A stretch of DNA of 64,000 nt. Origin: Estrella lausannensis (GTDB taxonomy: Bacteria > Chlamydiota > Chlamydiia > Chlamydiales > Criblamydiaceae). The stretch is taken from positions 158,065 through 222,064 of the forward strand of contig NZ_CWGJ01000028.1 of the NCBI RefSeq assembly GCF_900000175.1, written 5' to 3'. Shown here piece by piece: positions 63,097-64,000 of the stretch. The stretch's first letter is position 1; each line of letters starts with the position of its first letter. The translations under genes were made by a program, and so were the position numbers. A model generated the notes under the pieces. The model searched no databases and was not told the DNA's origin. It worked only from the letters and a program-made list of their open reading frames with translations.

Positions 63097-64000
63097 ATGC
63101 CAATAAACGCAATTTTGCTCTCTATTCTCGCCTGTTTTTTCTGGGGGATAATTTTTATTGTGCCCCTATTTCTTGGCGACTTCTGCTGTATTGATATCGC
63201 TTTGGGCAGGTATCTATCTTATGGTCTCGTCTCGCTCGCGCTCTTTGCCTTCGTGGCGCAAGGGGTGCAAAGGCTTAGGCAACACTGGAAGATTGCCTTT
63301 CTTTTTGCGGCCATCATGAACGTCGGCTACTACACGACGGTGGCGCTCGGTGTCAGATACTCTTCCGCCTCGATTGTCGCTCTTCTGATGGGAATAGCCC
63401 CGATTTCGATCGGTCTTCTGGGGAACACTAAGGGCGTAAAAGAGATCTCCAAAACATTATTAATTCCGGGCCTGCTTATTTTTTTAGGGTTGGGATTTGT
63501 CAATTTTGAGACTTTGTCGGGTCAGTGGAACAGTCAAATTCCTCATGACTTTGGCTGGGGAATTTTTTTCGCTCTGCTGGCGCTTGCCGCCTGGACGTGG
63601 TATGTCGTCGCCAACACCAATTTCCTGACGCAAAACCCTGACATAGACCCAAAGGATTGGACGACGATCGTCGGTGTGATGCTGCCGTAGCCGTCTTGGG
63701 CAGAGTCGCTGTGCTGGAGCAGGAGTACCTTGATCAGTTTCTTGACCTGAGGGGGAGTGGTCTTCGTTTCATTGCCCTAGTCTCCACCTTAGGGATCCTC
63801 TGTTCGTGGATCGGCACGACACTGTGGAACATGGCCAGCAGACAGCTTCCCTCCGCTCTTTCTGGGCAGATAGCTATCCTGGAGACTATTTTTGGTCTGA
63901 TCTTTGTGTACTCCCTAGAGAGGAGATTGCCTACTCTTTTGGAGCTCCTTGGTATTTGCCTGATCGTCGCGGGCGTTTTAAGGGGTGTGAAGGCCTTTCA
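63097..64000 (+). pseudogene. EamA/DMT transporter disrupted by a frameshift (3' end outside window)
   Basis: Starts at ATG 63097 (MPINAILLSILACFFWGIIF). The first half reads as a normal DMT transporter, with LGRYLSYGLVSLALFAFVAQ and YYTTVALGVRYSSASIVALL. Reading stops at TAG 63690 after VGVMLP. The frame shifted by two picks up at once (AVLGRVAVLEQEYLDQFLDL) and continues with normal second-half features (LCSWIGTTLWNMASRQLPSA, AILETIFGLIFVY) to the window edge. One added base near 63684 would restore a complete gene. This may be a true mutation or a sequencing error. Distinct from the DMT gene at 50734. Confidence 0.75.

Overview
The window looks like a chromosomal segment of a Chlamydia-related (environmental) member of the Chlamydiales. 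The block dciA-gyrB-gyrA-tmk-holB and the run gmk-rpoZ-(hypothetical)-metG follow the gene order known from Chlamydia. RsbV-like STAS, NlpC, DUF502, YacL-type PIN/TRAM and SurE proteins are also present, together with many proteins of no recognised family that resemble chlamydial envelope or effector proteins. The moderate GC content and rich intergenic repeats suggest a Criblamydiaceae/Waddliaceae/Parachlamydiaceae-type genome rather than a pathogenic Chlamydia; that placement is inference.

Layout. 0-7 kb: 3' part of ftsH, a Nudix hydrolase, an SSB, an STAS anti-sigma antagonist, miaA and a DUF502 membrane protein. 7-13 kb: rnr (minus) and leuS (plus). 13-17.5 kb: a 974-residue unknown protein and an NlpC/P60 hydrolase. 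17.9-22.8 kb: yicC, gmk, rpoZ, a one-TM protein, metG. 23-34 kb: a membrane-anchored NADAR protein, several unknowns, rpmB, a lipoprotein, surE, a TraB-like protein and a 992-residue putative cysteine peptidase. 34-45 kb: ispH, a beta-barrel protein, the dciA-gyrB-gyrA-tmk-holB-trxB block behind a strong sigma-70-type promoter, and a second barrel protein. 45-54.5 kb: acpS, a YacL-like protein, tetR with a palindromic operator candidate, ridA, a second papain-like protein, a DMT transporter, an ArsB/NhaD-like permease, two small exported proteins (one chalcone-isomerase-like) and an ASCH protein. 54.6-62.8 kb: a catabolic-looking accessory locus (YheO/DauR-type regulator, PhzF-like isomerase, serine/threonine-dehydratase-like enzyme, an unknown, NCS1 permease, DUF917, hydantoinase A-like). 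The window ends in a frameshifted DMT transporter.

The most distinctive feature is the intergenic DNA. At least three families of short palindromic, MITE-like elements are scattered across it. Family A has termini beginning TATACCGAAAGTGTCTC and occurs as full, internally shortened, degenerate and one-ended copies. Family B (about 150 bp) has termini AGACTGTYCACAAACTGAAAT and one copy is nested inside a family A copy. Family C (164-198 bp) has 26-43 bp arms around a conserved structured core, and one copy carries a solo family A end. Two genes, the NlpC hydrolase and a 486-residue unknown, take their last codons and stop from such elements.

Two genes look disrupted. trxB has an 11-G tract next to an 11-bp duplication that throws its last 20 or so codons out of frame (phase variation, mutation or assembly artefact). 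The DMT transporter at the right edge has a single frameshift. No tRNA, rRNA, intact transposase or CRISPR array was recognised. All coordinates and motifs were read by eye; family names come from motif recognition, not database searches.
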